This document shows positions 25,854 to 35,996 of a DNA stretch of 64,000 nt, piece by piece. The DNA is from Stenotrophomonas sp. SAU14A_NAIMI4_8 (GTDB lineage Bacteria > Pseudomonadota > Gammaproteobacteria > Xanthomonadales > Xanthomonadaceae), in NCBI RefSeq assembly GCF_003086695.1, contig NZ_CP025999.1:3982344-4046343 (forward strand). Reading direction: 5' to 3'. The translations under genes and the position numbers were made by a program. The notes under the pieces were generated by a model. The model saw only the letters and a program-made list of their open reading frames with translations, did not search any database and was not told where the DNA came from. Position 1 is the first letter of the stretch. Each line of letters begins with the position of its first letter.

Positions 25854-27437
25854 ATGACTGCTGATCTGTTGCCCGTCCGCCGGGCCCTCCTTTCCGTTTC
25901 CGACAAGACCGGCCTGGTCGAGCTGGCCACTGCACTGGCCGCACGCGGCGTGGAGCTGCTGTCCACCGGCGGTACCGCCAAGGCCATCCGCGATGCCGGC
26001 CTGGCCGTGAAGGACGTGGCCGATGTCACCGGCTTCCCGGAAATGATGGACGGCCGGGTCAAGACCCTGCACCCGATGGTGCATGGCGGCCTGCTGGGCC
26101 GTTCGGGCCTGGACGATGCGGTGATGGCCGAGCATGGCATCGGCGCCATCGACCTGCTGGTGCTGAACCTGTACCCGTTCGAAGCGGTCACCGCCAAGGC
26201 CGACTGCACCTTGGCCGACGCGGTGGAAAACATCGATATCGGCGGCCCGGCCATGCTGCGCTCGGCGGCCAAGAACTTCGCCCGCGTGGCGGTGACCACC
26301 GACCCGTCGCAGTACGCCGAACTGCTGGCCTCGCTTGAAGCCAACGACGGCCAGCTGAGCGCCGCCACCCGCTTCGCGTTCTCGGTGGCCGCGTTCAACC
26401 GCGTGGCCCAGTACGATGCGGCCATCAGCAACTACCTGTCGGCGGTCACCGCCACCGACGTCGCCGTGCCGGTGCGCGCCGAATACCCGGCGCAGATGAA
26501 TTCCACCTTCGTGAAGGTGATGGACCTGCGCTACGGCGAAAACCCGCACCAGAGCGGCGCGTTCTACCGCGACCTGTACCCGGTGCCGGGCACGCTGGCC
26601 ACCTTCCAGCAGCTGCAGGGCAAGGAACTGAGCTACAACAACCTGGCCGATGCCGATGCGGCGTGGGAATGCGTGCGCCAGTTCGACGCGCCGGCCTGCG
26701 TGATCGTCAAGCACGCCAACCCGTGCGGCGTGGCCGTGGGTGCCGGCAACGGCGATGCCTATGAACTGGCCTACGCCACCGACCCGACCAGCGCCTTCGG
26801 CGGCATCATCGCCTTCAACAAGCCGCTGGACGCCGCCACCGCCAAGGTGATCCTGGACCGCCAGTTCGTGGAAGTGCTGATCGCCCCGGACTACGAGCCG
26901 GCCGCGCTGGAATACGCGCAGAAGAAGGCCAACGTGCGCGTGCTGCGCATTCCGCACGGTGATGGCCTGAACAACTTCGACAGCAAGCGCGTGGGCTCGG
27001 GCCTGCTGCTGCAGTCGTCGGACAACCGCGGCATGACCCGCGACGAACTGAAGGTGGTCAGCAAGCTGGCGCCGACCGACAAGCAGTTCACCGATCTGCT
27101 GTTCGCCTGGAAGGTGGCCAAGTTCGTGAAGTCCAACGCGATCGTGTACGCCAAGGACAACCGCACCATTGGCGTGGGCGCCGGGCAGATGAGCCGCGTG
27201 TACTCGGCACGCATCGCCGGCATCAAGGCCGCCGACGCCAACCTGGTGGTCGAAGGTTCGGTGATGGCCTCCGACGCGTTCTTCCCGTTCCGCGACGGTA
27301 TCGATGCCGCCGCCGCTGCCGGCATCAAGGCGGTGATCCAGCCGGGCGGTTCGATGCGCGATGCGGAAGTGATCGCCGCCGCCGACGAGCATGGCCTGGC
27401 CATGGTGTTCACCGGCGTTCGCCACTTCCGCCACTGA
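25854..27437 (+). CDS. purH: Bifunctional AICAR formyltransferase/IMP cyclohydrolase
   Basis: Last two steps of purine synthesis, AICAR to IMP. The 527-residue protein starts [23 protein letters not shown]. The N-terminal IMP cyclohydrolase domain has [36 protein letters not shown] and [17 protein letters not shown]. The C-terminal transformylase domain has [28 protein letters not shown] with the catalytic Lys-His, [13 protein letters not shown] and [14 protein letters not shown] [20 protein letters not shown]. Length and motifs are complete. It is divergent from ynbA and precedes a lipoprotein gene and purD. Confidence 0.97.
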   Translation: MTADLLPVRRALLSVSDKTGLVELATALAARGVELLSTGGTAKAIRDAGLAVKDVADVTGFPEMMDGRVKTLHPMVHGGLLGRSGLDDAVMAEHGIGAIDLLVLNLYPFEAVTAKADCTLADAVENIDIGGPAMLRSAAKNFARVAVTTDPSQYAELLASLEANDGQLSAATRFAFSVAAFNRVAQYDAAISNYLSAVTATDVAVPVRAEYPAQMNSTFVKVMDLRYGENPHQSGAFYRDLYPVPGTLATFQQLQGKELSYNNLADADAAWECVRQFDAPACVIVKHANPCGVAVGAGNGDAYELAYATDPTSAFGGIIAFNKPLDAATAKVILDRQFVEVLIAPDYEPAALEYAQKKANVRVLRIPHGDGLNNFDSKRVGSGLLLQSSDNRGMTRDELKVVSKLAPTDKQFTDLLFAWKVAKFVKSNAIVYAKDNRTIGVGAGQMSRVYSARIAGIKAADANLVVEGSVMASDAFFPFRDGIDAAAAAGIKAVIQPGGSMRDAEVIAAADEHGLAMVFTGVRHFRH

Positions 27438-27454
27438 TACAGGGAGCGACACGG

Positions 27455-28321
27455 ATGTCTGCAGTCTCTTTGAAACCGCTCACCGTGCTCGCTTTGGCCG
27501 GCACGGCCTTGCTGGCCGGCTGCACGCCGGCCGCCGATCCTGCGCCGGCTGCTGCCGCTGCAGCGCCGGCGGCCACGACGGCGGCGGCCGAACCGGCCAC
27601 GCCGATCAGCCGCACCGCCCGGCTGCAGGCCTTCCTGGCCCAGCGTTACGGCCAGGGCGCCGCGCTGTCGGGTGACTGGCGCGGCAGCTGGACCCAGGAC
27701 GGCGAAACGCGCCCGGTCAGCTGGCAGGTCTGCGCCGAGCAGCCGGTGGTGAGCGGCGACAGCTGGCAGCAGCTGCTGGCCGTCTGCGGCGCGCTGGTCG
27801 AAGCCGGCCACCCGGAGCCGGGCACCATCGACTTCTACGTGCTGCGGCCAACCGCCAGCGGCTTCGACGTGGCCGCCGAGCTGACCGGTGGCACCTACGG
27901 CAGCAGCGGCCAGCCCGGCACGGTGCAGATCGTGCGCGCCGGCAGCGATTTCTACGGCTTCCGAGTGGAAGACGGCTGGTTCGGCCAGGGCTATTCGCTG
28001 ATCTCGCAATCGCTGGTGCTGCCCGGCCCGAAGGGCCTGGTCGACACCGGCAGCATGCGCAGCCATATCGACAATGGCGCCGCCTACGATTGCGACGACG
28101 CCGATGCGGCCGAAGACTGCCGCAGCAAGGTATTCAACATCGACTTCAACCAGCGCTTCGACGACAGCGACCGCAGCGCACGCGTCTGGCCGCTGCTGGT
28201 GGAGGAGACCGGCAGCACCTGCGGTGGCACCGCCGTGCGCCAGCAGCACCGCTTCACCCTGGACCCGAAGACGTGGACCTATTCCTTCCCCGCCGCGCTG
28301 CTGCGCGAGGGCTGCGAGTGA
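27455..28321 (+). CDS. Lipoprotein of unknown function between purH and purD
   Basis: A 288-residue protein with a lipoprotein signal ending LLAGC (Cys23), then an alanine/proline-rich linker (residues ~24-50) and a domain with cysteines at [42 protein letters not shown] and the C-terminal EGCE. These may pair as disulfides in the periplasm. It sits 17 bases after purH and 58 before purD and is likely co-transcribed, though its role in purine synthesis is not obvious. No family is recognised. Confidence 0.8.
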   Translation: MSAVSLKPLTVLALAGTALLAGCTPAADPAPAAAAAAPAATTAAAEPATPISRTARLQAFLAQRYGQGAALSGDWRGSWTQDGETRPVSWQVCAEQPVVSGDSWQQLLAVCGALVEAGHPEPGTIDFYVLRPTASGFDVAAELTGGTYGSSGQPGTVQIVRAGSDFYGFRVEDGWFGQGYSLISQSLVLPGPKGLVDTGSMRSHIDNGAAYDCDDADAAEDCRSKVFNIDFNQRFDDSDRSARVWPLLVEETGSTCGGTAVRQQHRFTLDPKTWTYSFPAALLREGCE

Positions 28322-28379
28322 GGCACGCGGCCTGCCGGGAACATCGCCCTTCCCTTCCCACGCAATCTGGAATCTCGTG

Positions 28380-29663
28380 ATGAACGTACTTGTCATCGGC
28401 TCTGGCGGCCGCGAACACGCCCTGGCATGGAAGCTGGCCCAATCCCCCCAGGTCAGTGAAGTGCTCGTGGCGCCCGGCAACGCCGGCACCGCCACCGAGG
28501 ACAAGTGCCGCAACGCGGCGGTGAAGGTGACCGACATCGACGGCCTGCTGGCGCTGGCCCAGGCCGAAGGCGTGGCATTGACCGTGGTGGGCCCGGAAGT
28601 ACCGCTGGTGGCCGGCGTGGTCGACCGCTTCCGCGCCGCCGGCCTGCGCATCTTCGGGCCGACCGCCGCCGCTGCACAGCTGGAAGGCAGCAAGGCCTAC
28701 GCCAAGGACTTCCTGGCCCGCCACAACATCCCCACCGCGTTCTACGCCGTGCACACCGAGGTGGACGCGGCGCTGGCCTACATCCGCGACAAGGGCGCCC
28801 CGATCGTGGTCAAGGCCGACGGCCTGGCCGCCGGCAAGGGCGTGATCGTGGCGATGACCCTGGCCGAGGCCGAAGACGCCGTGCGCGACATGCTGTCGGG
28901 CAATGCCTTCGGCGACGCCGGTGCGCGCGTGGTGATCGAGGAATTCCTGGACGGCGAAGAAGCCAGCTTCATTTCCATGGTCGATGGCGTGCATGCGCTG
29001 CCGATGGCCACCTCGCAGGACCACAAGCGCGTGGGCGACGGCGATACCGGCCCGAACACCGGCGGCATGGGCGCCTATTCGCCGGCACCGGTGGTCACCG
29101 CCGAAGTACATGCGCGGGTGATGCGCGAGGTGGTGAACCCGACCGTGCAGGGCATGATTGCCGACGGCATTCCGTTCACCGGCTTCCTGTATGCCGGGCT
29201 GATGATCGATGCCAGCGGCGCACCGAAGGTGATCGAGTTCAACGTGCGCTTCGGCGATCCGGAAACCCAGCCGGTGATGCTGCGCCTGCAGTCCGACCTG
29301 GTGGACCTGGTGGAAGCGGCCATCGACGGTCGCCTGGACCAAGTGGAGGCGCAGTGGGACCCGCGCCCGTCGCTGGGCGTGGTGCTGGCCGCGAGGCCGT
29401 ACCCGGAATCGCCGATCACCGGTGATGTGATTTCCGGCCTGGCCGATGTGCCGGCCAGCGCCAAGGTGTTTCATGCCGGCACCGCGCTGGACGCGCAGGG
29501 CCAGGTGCTGAGCGCCGGTGGCCGCGTGCTGTGCGTGGCCGCGCTGGGCGACAGCGTGCGCGACGCGCAGGCCAATGCCTATGCCGGCGTGGCCAAGGTG
29601 CGCTGGGCCAACGAGTTCCACCGCACCGACATCGGCTGGCGCGCGATCGCACGCGAGGGGTGA
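28380..29663 (+). CDS. purD: Phosphoribosylamine-glycine ligase
   Basis: Second step of purine synthesis, joining glycine to phosphoribosylamine with ATP. The 427-residue ATP-grasp enzyme starts [19 protein letters not shown]. Further motifs are [76 protein letters not shown] and [23 protein letters not shown] one codon earlier is an alternative start. It ends the purH cluster. Confidence 0.97.
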   Translation: MNVLVIGSGGREHALAWKLAQSPQVSEVLVAPGNAGTATEDKCRNAAVKVTDIDGLLALAQAEGVALTVVGPEVPLVAGVVDRFRAAGLRIFGPTAAAAQLEGSKAYAKDFLARHNIPTAFYAVHTEVDAALAYIRDKGAPIVVKADGLAAGKGVIVAMTLAEAEDAVRDMLSGNAFGDAGARVVIEEFLDGEEASFISMVDGVHALPMATSQDHKRVGDGDTGPNTGGMGAYSPAPVVTAEVHARVMREVVNPTVQGMIADGIPFTGFLYAGLMIDASGAPKVIEFNVRFGDPETQPVMLRLQSDLVDLVEAAIDGRLDQVEAQWDPRPSLGVVLAARPYPESPITGDVISGLADVPASAKVFHAGTALDAQGQVLSAGGRVLCVAALGDSVRDAQANAYAGVAKVRWANEFHRTDIGWRAIAREG

Positions 29664-29675
29664 GGTGCGGGGTGC

Positions 29676-29735
29676 AGCCACGCATGGCGTGGCTCTACCC
29701 GGGTTGATCGCAGTAGATCCACGCCATGCGTGGAT
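29676..29735. repeat. Pair of SMAG-type REP palindromes in opposite orientation
   Basis: An inverted variant at 29676-29698 (stem AGCCACGC) and a forward GTAGATCCACGC element at 29713-29735 follow purD. They mark the left border of the lower-GC toxin-antitoxin segment. Confidence 0.85.
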
Positions 29736-29752
29736 GAACCCTGCAGACACGC

Positions 29753-29777
29753 AAAGGCCCGGCGTTGCCGGGCCTTT
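29753..29777. terminator. Bidirectional hairpin between purD and the antitoxin gene
   Basis: AAAGGCCCGGC and GCCGGGCCTTT are perfect 11-base arms around GTT. The A- and T-rich ends could terminate purD from the left and the toxin-antitoxin operon from the right. Confidence 0.75.
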
Positions 29778-29780
29778 GCC

Positions 29781-30113
29781 TTAGAGGACAGCGTCCAGAC
29801 CCTTGCGGTCGATCAGGTTCAGAAGCTTCAGCGAGGGCCCGCTCGGCTTCTTTTCGCCCTGCTCCCAGCTGCGGACTGTCGAAACGCTGGTATTGAGCAC
29901 ACCGGCGAATACGGGCTGGCTGAGGTGCAGCGACGCGCGCAGTGCGCGGATCTGGGCACTGCTGTATTCGGGTACGGGCTCCAGACACAGGGCCTCGTAC
30001 ATGCCCATTCGTCGCTTGTCGATGAAGCCGCTGGCATACAGGCCTGCAGCGCCTTCATGCACCGCATCAAGGATTGGGCTCTTTGCACGTCTACGTTCAA
30101 CACGCTTGGTCAT
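29781..30113 (-). CDS. Helix-turn-helix antitoxin of a RelE/HigB-type module
   Basis: A 110-residue DNA-binding protein. The C-terminal half carries the HTH: IRALRASLHLSQPVFAGVLNTSVSTVRSWEQGEKKPSGPSLKLLNLI, the WEQG-x-PSGP signature common to antitoxins paired with RelE/HigB toxins. The N-terminal half (ILDAVHEGAAGLYASGFIDKRRM) would hold the toxin-binding region. It lies downstream of the toxin and overlaps it by 17 bases, the toxin-first order seen in HigBA-like systems. It likely represses its own operon. Confidence 0.85.
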   Translation of the reverse strand: MTKRVERRRAKSPILDAVHEGAAGLYASGFIDKRRMGMYEALCLEPVPEYSSAQIRALRASLHLSQPVFAGVLNTSVSTVRSWEQGEKKPSGPSLKLLNLIDRKGLDAVL

Positions 30114-30480
30114 GGCATATCTCCTGCAGATCGCCGCACATCACTGCCCTGTCCAACTGTGCAGGGCTCATCTTCAAGAACTCAGACGCATATAACTCAA
30201 GCGCATCCCGTTCCGCCCTGGTGAGGTTCGCGCGCTCGTTCTTTTCATAGCAGAAGAGAAAGAACCAGTAGCGCCCCAACTGGGTCGCCACGATGGTGCG
30301 GGCGCTACCGCGCTTTCCGCGGCCCGGCAGCGCGACGCGTTTCTTGATGAGACCGCCACCCAGATCGGCATCAATAAGCCCATGACGCATTTCGCTCACC
30401 GCGCGGCACAATGCCGAGTCGGACAACGTTGACTTTCGTGTGCTTCGGTTGAAGCTTCGGGTGCGGAAGACACGTGGCAT
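30097..30480 (-). CDS. RelE/HigB-type toxin
   Basis: A protein of 127 residues starting MPRVFRTRSFNRSTRK (a start two codons earlier is also possible). The pattern MRHGLIDADLGGGLIKKRVALPGRGKRGSARTIVATQLGRYWFFLFCYEKNERANLTRAERDAL matches the RelE family that includes ribosome-dependent mRNA interferases. Conserved KKR and GKRGSAR basic residues would contact RNA. The gene overlaps the antitoxin gene. Codon use and GC are lower than in the neighbours, consistent with transfer. Confidence 0.83.
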   Translation of the reverse strand: MPRVFRTRSFNRSTRKSTLSDSALCRAVSEMRHGLIDADLGGGLIKKRVALPGRGKRGSARTIVATQLGRYWFFLFCYEKNERANLTRAERDALELYASEFLKMSPAQLDRAVMCGDLQEICHDQAC

Positions 30481-30487
30481 GATCATA

Positions 30488-30508
30488 CCGTGCCACCGAG
30501 TGGTACGG
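30488..30508. promoter_or_regulatory. Palindromic operator of the toxin-antitoxin operon
   Basis: CCGTGCCAC and GTGGTACGG are 9-base arms with one mismatch around CGA. The site abuts the toxin start, where an HTH antitoxin would bind for autorepression. Confidence 0.6.
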
Positions 30509-30637
30509 CGTGAAAATCAGCGTCAGGCTCCTGCATACGTGGGGATTGTGAGCACCTGATCGTCGGTATGGCGGCAGGAAGGAACAGAAGCGGCCCGGCA
30601 ACGCCAGGCCTCGGCTTCAGGGACGGGAGTACGCAGA

Positions 30638-31078
30638 ATGCGCCAGCATCAGGATTATCCGGACGGCTTTGAGTGTGTTTGGCTGGGCGTTGACCAGACC
30701 GGCGCAGTGGCGGCATTCGTCACCGCAGGCGAGGGAGACATCCCTACCGCGCTTCTGCACCAAGCCGCGGTGGACATCTTCGATATGGAAATGATGTTGA
30801 TGGAGCTGCCGGTGGTTGGCAGGGCCGTCATGCACATGAAGGTTCCCCGTGACGATGACGGTGTGGCCATGGCTTCGCGCGGCATCCATGTGTACGACTG
30901 GAACCGGGGCGGCTACGTGCGCTTTGCCACGCCTACATTGGCCATTCAGCGCACGGCACTCAGCGGGGACCTGCAGGTGCTGGCCGGTCTGGCGACCTTC
31001 AACACGATCGACTTCCGGCAACACGCATCGATCCCGGTCTGGGCCCTGACGGAGACGACGGGAAAGCCGATGCCATGA
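30638..31078 (+). CDS. Protein of unknown function (orphan beside the toxin-antitoxin pair)
   Basis: A 146-residue soluble protein, MRQHQDYPDGFECVWLGVDQTGAVAAFVTAGEGDIPTALL at the start. It has no signal or membrane helix. GGGAG at 30624-30628 gives a ribosome-binding site. The alpha/beta pattern with an early Trp and acidic surface recalls small immunity or adaptor proteins, but I do not recognise a family. It is divergent from the toxin-antitoxin operon and bordered by REP elements, so the three genes look like one inserted segment. Confidence 0.75.
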   Translation: MRQHQDYPDGFECVWLGVDQTGAVAAFVTAGEGDIPTALLHQAAVDIFDMEMMLMELPVVGRAVMHMKVPRDDDGVAMASRGIHVYDWNRGGYVRFATPTLAIQRTALSGDLQVLAGLATFNTIDFRQHASIPVWALTETTGKPMP

Positions 31079-31088
31079 GGCGGGATCA

Positions 31089-31111
31089 GTAGATCCACGC
31101 CATGCGTGGAT
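31089..31111. repeat. SMAG-type REP palindrome
   Basis: A forward GTAGATCCACGC element marking the right border of the toxin-antitoxin/orphan segment, identical in core to those at 19794 and 29713. Confidence 0.85.
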
Positions 31112-31123
31112 GAGCCCCACCAA

Positions 31124-31158
31124 ACAAAAAAGGCCCGGCATTGCCGGGCCTTTCGTCT
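31124..31158 (-). terminator. Intrinsic terminator of rpoH
   Basis: Read on the minus strand, AGGCCCGGCAA and TTGCCGGGCCT form a hairpin followed by a run of T (31125-31131). It lies 19-50 bases after the rpoH stop. It may also stop the rightward orphan transcript. Confidence 0.85.
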
Positions 31159-31176
31159 TTGCAACGCTGCACCGCG

Positions 31177-32052
<876 letters not shown>

Positions 32053-32062
32053 AGGGCTCATC

Positions 32063-32089
32063 TTAGCAGTCCGGGTTTTGGACTGCTAA
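32063..32089 (-). promoter_or_regulatory. Perfect hairpin abutting the rpoH start codon
   Basis: TTAGCAGTCC and GGACTGCTAA are perfect 10-base arms around a 7-base loop. On the rpoH mRNA the stem ends one base before the ATG at 32061 and ~10 before that at 32052, where the ribosome must bind. It could act as an operator on DNA or as a translation-controlling hairpin on RNA. Confidence 0.6.
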
Positions 32090-32105
32090 AGCGGTAGGAA
32101 GTTCC
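32078..32105 (-). promoter_or_regulatory. Putative extracytoplasmic-stress (RpoE-type) promoter of rpoH
   Basis: On the minus strand GGAACTT (32099-32105) is followed after 15 bases by GTCCAA (32078-32083), close to the sigma-E pattern of the E. coli rpoH P3 promoter. The rest of the 32106-32371 gap shows no gene, only short hairpins such as GCCCGGCAATGTTGCCGG-like sequence near 32280. Confidence 0.45.
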
Positions 32106-32371
32106 AGTGTTCCGCAGGCGAAACAATGGGCCGTTCAACATCCCTACCCTATCGCGAATTGATGACAATGGCGAGCACGCCCCATAACGCATCAAACCAT
32201 TACAAAACAATCACTTATGCACAAACTGGTGGATGAATTGTGCTTTTGGGCCGCAAAATCCCACCAACCCGCCCCATTCAGCCCGGCAATGTTGCCGGTC
32301 ATTCAGGCCCAGGCGGCCCCAGCCCGGTAGTGCCGGACCATGCCCGGCAACCCAGGCCGCGGCCAAAGCGC

Positions 32372-35300
32372 TCAGTAGTAGCCGGACAGGTTCAGGAAGA
32401 AGCCCTTGCTCTCGTAGCGCAGCTCGGTCAGGTCGTCGCTGAACTCGGTGAAGTTGTAGCCGGCACCGATCTTGAAGTTCTGCCCGACCTGTCGGTCCAC
32501 GCCCAGCAGCCAGCCCTTCTTGTCGCCGCCGTCGCGCACATCCAGCCAGCGGTACTCGGCCAGGCCTTCCCACTGCGACCACAGCCGGTAGCGCAACTGC
32601 AGCGCCGAGAAGTTCACCCGGCTGTCCAGCCAGGGGCCTTCGCCGCGGCCGGGGCGGTAGTCGCCCCAGCGCGCGGCCAGCTTGGCCGCCACTTCCCAGC
32701 GCTCGCCGATCTGCCGCACGCCCTCCAGCGAGATGATCTGCGACTTCTGGTCGTACACGTTGCCGCCTTCCTGGCCCAGCGACGCCACGTCGTACAGATA
32801 GGTGTATTTGCCGAACGCGGCCCAGCGCGTGTTGTCGTGCGGGCGCCAGGCGAAGCCCAGGTTGGATTCCACCAGCTTGGCATCGGCCAGCGCGTTGATC
32901 CTGTCCTGGGTATCGGCGTAGTTGGCGCGCAGCGCAATGCGCCAGTCCTCGTTGATCTTGTACAGCAGGCGGTTGGTGGTCACCCACTGCTCGCGCTGTT
33001 CGGCGCCCTGGTCGCGGCGGTACTCCAGCTTGCTGGTCCACTGCGTGTTGGCGTCGGTACGGCCACCGCTGACACTGTAGGCGCGGCGATCGACGCGGCC
33101 GGTGGTGGCGTCCAGCTTGCCATCCATCACGCTGAAGCCCAGGTTCCAGCCCTGCGCCGGGTAGAAATCCATGCCGAAGGTGTTGACCAGGCCCGCGGTG
33201 TCCTCGCGCCGGTCCTTCAGGTACTGGCTTTCGTTGAACACATTCACCTGGTTGCTCAGGCGCCAGCGCTGGCCCAGCGTCCAGCCCGACTGCAGGCCGG
33301 TGTCGTACAGCGGGTCGGTGGTGGTGCGGTCGGTGCTGTAGCTGTAGTTGCCGTAGAAGCTGTGCTCGGGGGTCATCCAGTACTCGGCTTCCAGCTTGGC
33401 GCCGTCGCCGCGGCTGCCGCTGCTCACTTCGGCGCCCACGCTGGAGCGATCACCGAACAGATAGCGCGTGCCCAGGGTCAACAGGTTGTTGTCCTCGTAA
33501 GCGCCGCCGTCGTCATCCACGGTCAGCTGGCCGGTGCCGTACAGCTCCCACTTGGCGCCGAAGCGCTGCCGGTAGCTCAATGCGGCCAGGGTGCCATCCA
33601 CGTCCACGCCTGCATTCTCTTCGCGCACCCGGCGCAGCTCCGCACCCAGCTGGCCGTTGTTGCCCAGCCGCCAATCCAGCGTCAGCTGCGATTGTTCCAG
33701 CGCCACGTCGCCGCGTTCGGCGCGGCTCTGGCGGCCATACAGGCTGAGGTTGTCGGTGAAGTAGCCGAGGAACTCGGCGCCGTACTCTTCCAGTGCTACC
33801 CCGGTGTCCATGCGCGATACCGAGAAGCCGGCATCCACATCGCGCCACCAGGCGCCAAAGCTCCAGTCCTGCGTGGTCCAGCCCAGCTCGCGCAGGTTGG
33901 CGCGTGCTTCCACGGCCCGTGCATCGCCCTTGCGCGCCGCGTTCACCGGGTTGCGCTGGATGAAGCTCAGACCGCCGTTGTCGGAATAGAAGATCGGCGC
34001 GGCGGTGGCTTCGCTGCGGGTCTGTTCCAGCTTCAGGTAGGTACCGCGCCCGGCCTGCAGGGTCAGGTCGGCGCCCATCAGGCTGTAGTCGTCGCCGCTG
34101 CGGTTTTCGTCCACGTAGGTGCCGCCCACCGCCACGTGGTTACCGAACCATTGCTTGCCACGCAGGCCGGCGCTGACATCGTCCGTGCTGAAGCCCACCG
34201 GCACGTACTCGTAATCGACCAGCAGCACCTGGTCGTAGCCATCCAGCGGCGTGTCACGGGTGAGCGTGCGCACGTTCTCGCGGGTGATCTGCGAAAGCGC
34301 ACGGGTCAGCAGGATGCGGCCCTGGATCTCGTTCACTTCGTAGTCCACGCCGCGCTGCAGGGTGCTGCGCACTTCGGTACGGCCGGTGGTGCGGTCGCGC
34401 ACTTCCAGCACCACCTGTTCCGAGCCCGGCAGCAGATCGGTGTGGCGCAGGTAGTACAGGCTGCCGCCGGTGCCCAGGAATTCGCTGTGGCCCAGCGCCG
34501 ACTGCGCCTCCGAGCCGAATGCCTTCAGGTAGGAACGCGGATCGCCCAGCGGCGTGGTCGCGCGTGATCGCCAGCTCAGCGCCGCACCATACAGCGAGCG
34601 CACGTACTGGCCGTACTCGGTGCCGGTGAAGCCGGTGGCGAAGTTGCCCCACAGCGCCTGGTTCTGGTCCCAGTCCACGCGCACGTACAGCTTGCCCTGG
34701 GTATCCACATCGCGGTACGTGGTCGAATCATCGCCGTACACCGGGTAGTACTGGTCCGGGTCCAGGCGGCGGAACACATCGCGCGCATCAGCATCCAGGA
34801 AGCCGCTGAACAGACGCTTCAACTCGCGATCGTAGGTGTCGGCCTGCGCGGTCACCAGGTACTTCCCGCGCAGCTTGCTCTTCAGGTAGAACGCCAGGCG
34901 GCCTTCGCTGAGGAAGCTGTCGTCACGGTCCTGGTCGGCCACCAGTGGGTCCAGGTTGCCACTGGCGGTGTTCTTGGAAAGGGTCACATCGGCCAGGGCC
35001 ACCAGGAAGCGGTAGCTGCCGGTCACCTCCACGTCCAGGGTGCGCTGCAGGGGCGGCGCGTCCTGCGCTTCCACTTCCACCTGGTAGCGGTGCTGGCCGA
35101 TCGGCTCCAGGAATTCGGCGGCGAACTTCTGCTCCAGATCCACCGGGAAGCTCTGCCCGTTGATCAGCACGCGCGCGTTGGGTGCCAGGCCACGGCCGTA
35201 GATGCGCACGCGCGAGCCGTAGATGGCGATGTTCTGCTGGCGCAGCGCGTTCTGTCCATAGATGTCATTGGTCAGCTGCTGGTCGCGCGCCTCCTCGCCG

Positions 35301-35986
35301 TTCAGCACCTTGCCCAGGGTCTTCTGCACGTTGTCGCGCACCTGCTGCGTGCCCCGCTCGTAGTCGGTGGGCAGCACCAGCTGGAAGCGCTGCGCGCTGG
35401 TTTCGTCGAACGCGCCATCGTGGCCGTAGGCGCGGGCGATGTACTGCAGTTCGTCGCCTTCGCGCAGGTTCAGCCCAGCCGGCAGCTGCCCATCCCATTC
35501 GGTGTTGCCCACGTAGTCCACCGGCATGGGAATGCGCGCCAGCGGCGTGACCAGATCGGTATCGGAACCGCGATACAGCGTGATCTCGATGCGTTCGATG
35601 AACGAGGCGTAGTTGTTGTAGCCATGGAAGCGCAGCGGCTTGGTCAGGCGCCCGTTCTCGAACGGTGCCATGGAACCGGTCTGCACGTTCAGCACCGGCG
35701 CCGACAGCGACGGATCTTCGGTGGCCCACACCACCGCGCCGTCAGGCAGCTCGGTCACGAACTGCCCACCCGGTGCGGCCGCGCGCGCGTCGGCGGGCGT
35801 TGGTACGGTCTGCGGGGTCGGGTCGCCATGCACCTGCAGCAGCAGGTCGTTGCCGCGGCGGCAGCCTTCGGCACCGCACAGGGTCTGCGGCACTTCCGGT
35901 GCCGGCGCGGGCGCTGCGGTCTGCGCCCAGGCCGAAGGCAGCAGCAGCGCGGTGGCCAGGGTGATGAGTGCGGTCGTCTTGATCAT
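32372..35986 (-). CDS. Large outer-membrane beta-barrel protein, third gene of the surface operon
   Basis: A 1204-residue exported protein. The signal peptide is MIKTTALITLATALLLPSAWA. Residues ~25-300 form a soluble region with Ig-like strands (FIERIEITLYRGSD, LRFHGYNNYASF, VRIYGRGLAPNARVLINGQ). From ~380 on, alternating polar/aromatic strands (for example YLVTAQADTYDRELKRLF, GQLTVDDDGGAYEDNNLLTLGTRYLFG) predict a large barrel that ends in LNLSGYY, with an aromatic last residue as Bam substrates have. GAGGAG overlaps the stop of the 3660-residue gene, so translation is coupled. It may anchor, export or cap that giant protein. No TonB box or plug was seen. Confidence 0.82.
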   Translation of the reverse strand: MIKTTALITLATALLLPSAWAQTAAPAPAPEVPQTLCGAEGCRRGNDLLLQVHGDPTPQTVPTPADARAAAPGGQFVTELPDGAVVWATEDPSLSAPVLNVQTGSMAPFENGRLTKPLRFHGYNNYASFIERIEITLYRGSDTDLVTPLARIPMPVDYVGNTEWDGQLPAGLNLREGDELQYIARAYGHDGAFDETSAQRFQLVLPTDYERGTQQVRDNVQKTLGKVLNGEEARDQQLTNDIYGQNALRQQNIAIYGSRVRIYGRGLAPNARVLINGQSFPVDLEQKFAAEFLEPIGQHRYQVEVEAQDAPPLQRTLDVEVTGSYRFLVALADVTLSKNTASGNLDPLVADQDRDDSFLSEGRLAFYLKSKLRGKYLVTAQADTYDRELKRLFSGFLDADARDVFRRLDPDQYYPVYGDDSTTYRDVDTQGKLYVRVDWDQNQALWGNFATGFTGTEYGQYVRSLYGAALSWRSRATTPLGDPRSYLKAFGSEAQSALGHSEFLGTGGSLYYLRHTDLLPGSEQVVLEVRDRTTGRTEVRSTLQRGVDYEVNEIQGRILLTRALSQITRENVRTLTRDTPLDGYDQVLLVDYEYVPVGFSTDDVSAGLRGKQWFGNHVAVGGTYVDENRSGDDYSLMGADLTLQAGRGTYLKLEQTRSEATAAPIFYSDNGGLSFIQRNPVNAARKGDARAVEARANLRELGWTTQDWSFGAWWRDVDAGFSVSRMDTGVALEEYGAEFLGYFTDNLSLYGRQSRAERGDVALEQSQLTLDWRLGNNGQLGAELRRVREENAGVDVDGTLAALSYRQRFGAKWELYGTGQLTVDDDGGAYEDNNLLTLGTRYLFGDRSSVGAEVSSGSRGDGAKLEAEYWMTPEHSFYGNYSYSTDRTTTDPLYDTGLQSGWTLGQRWRLSNQVNVFNESQYLKDRREDTAGLVNTFGMDFYPAQGWNLGFSVMDGKLDATTGRVDRRAYSVSGGRTDANTQWTSKLEYRRDQGAEQREQWVTTNRLLYKINEDWRIALRANYADTQDRINALADAKLVESNLGFAWRPHDNTRWAAFGKYTYLYDVASLGQEGGNVYDQKSQIISLEGVRQIGERWEVAAKLAARWGDYRPGRGEGPWLDSRVNFSALQLRYRLWSQWEGLAEYRWLDVRDGGDKKGWLLGVDRQVGQNFKIGAGYNFTEFSDDLTELRYESKGFFLNLSGYY

Positions 35987-35996
35987 GGCCCTCTCC

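Noticed and set aside
32240..34567. A 775-codon plus-strand frame opposite the barrel gene
   Set aside because: Antisense shadow; the minus-strand protein has signal peptide and barrel pattern.
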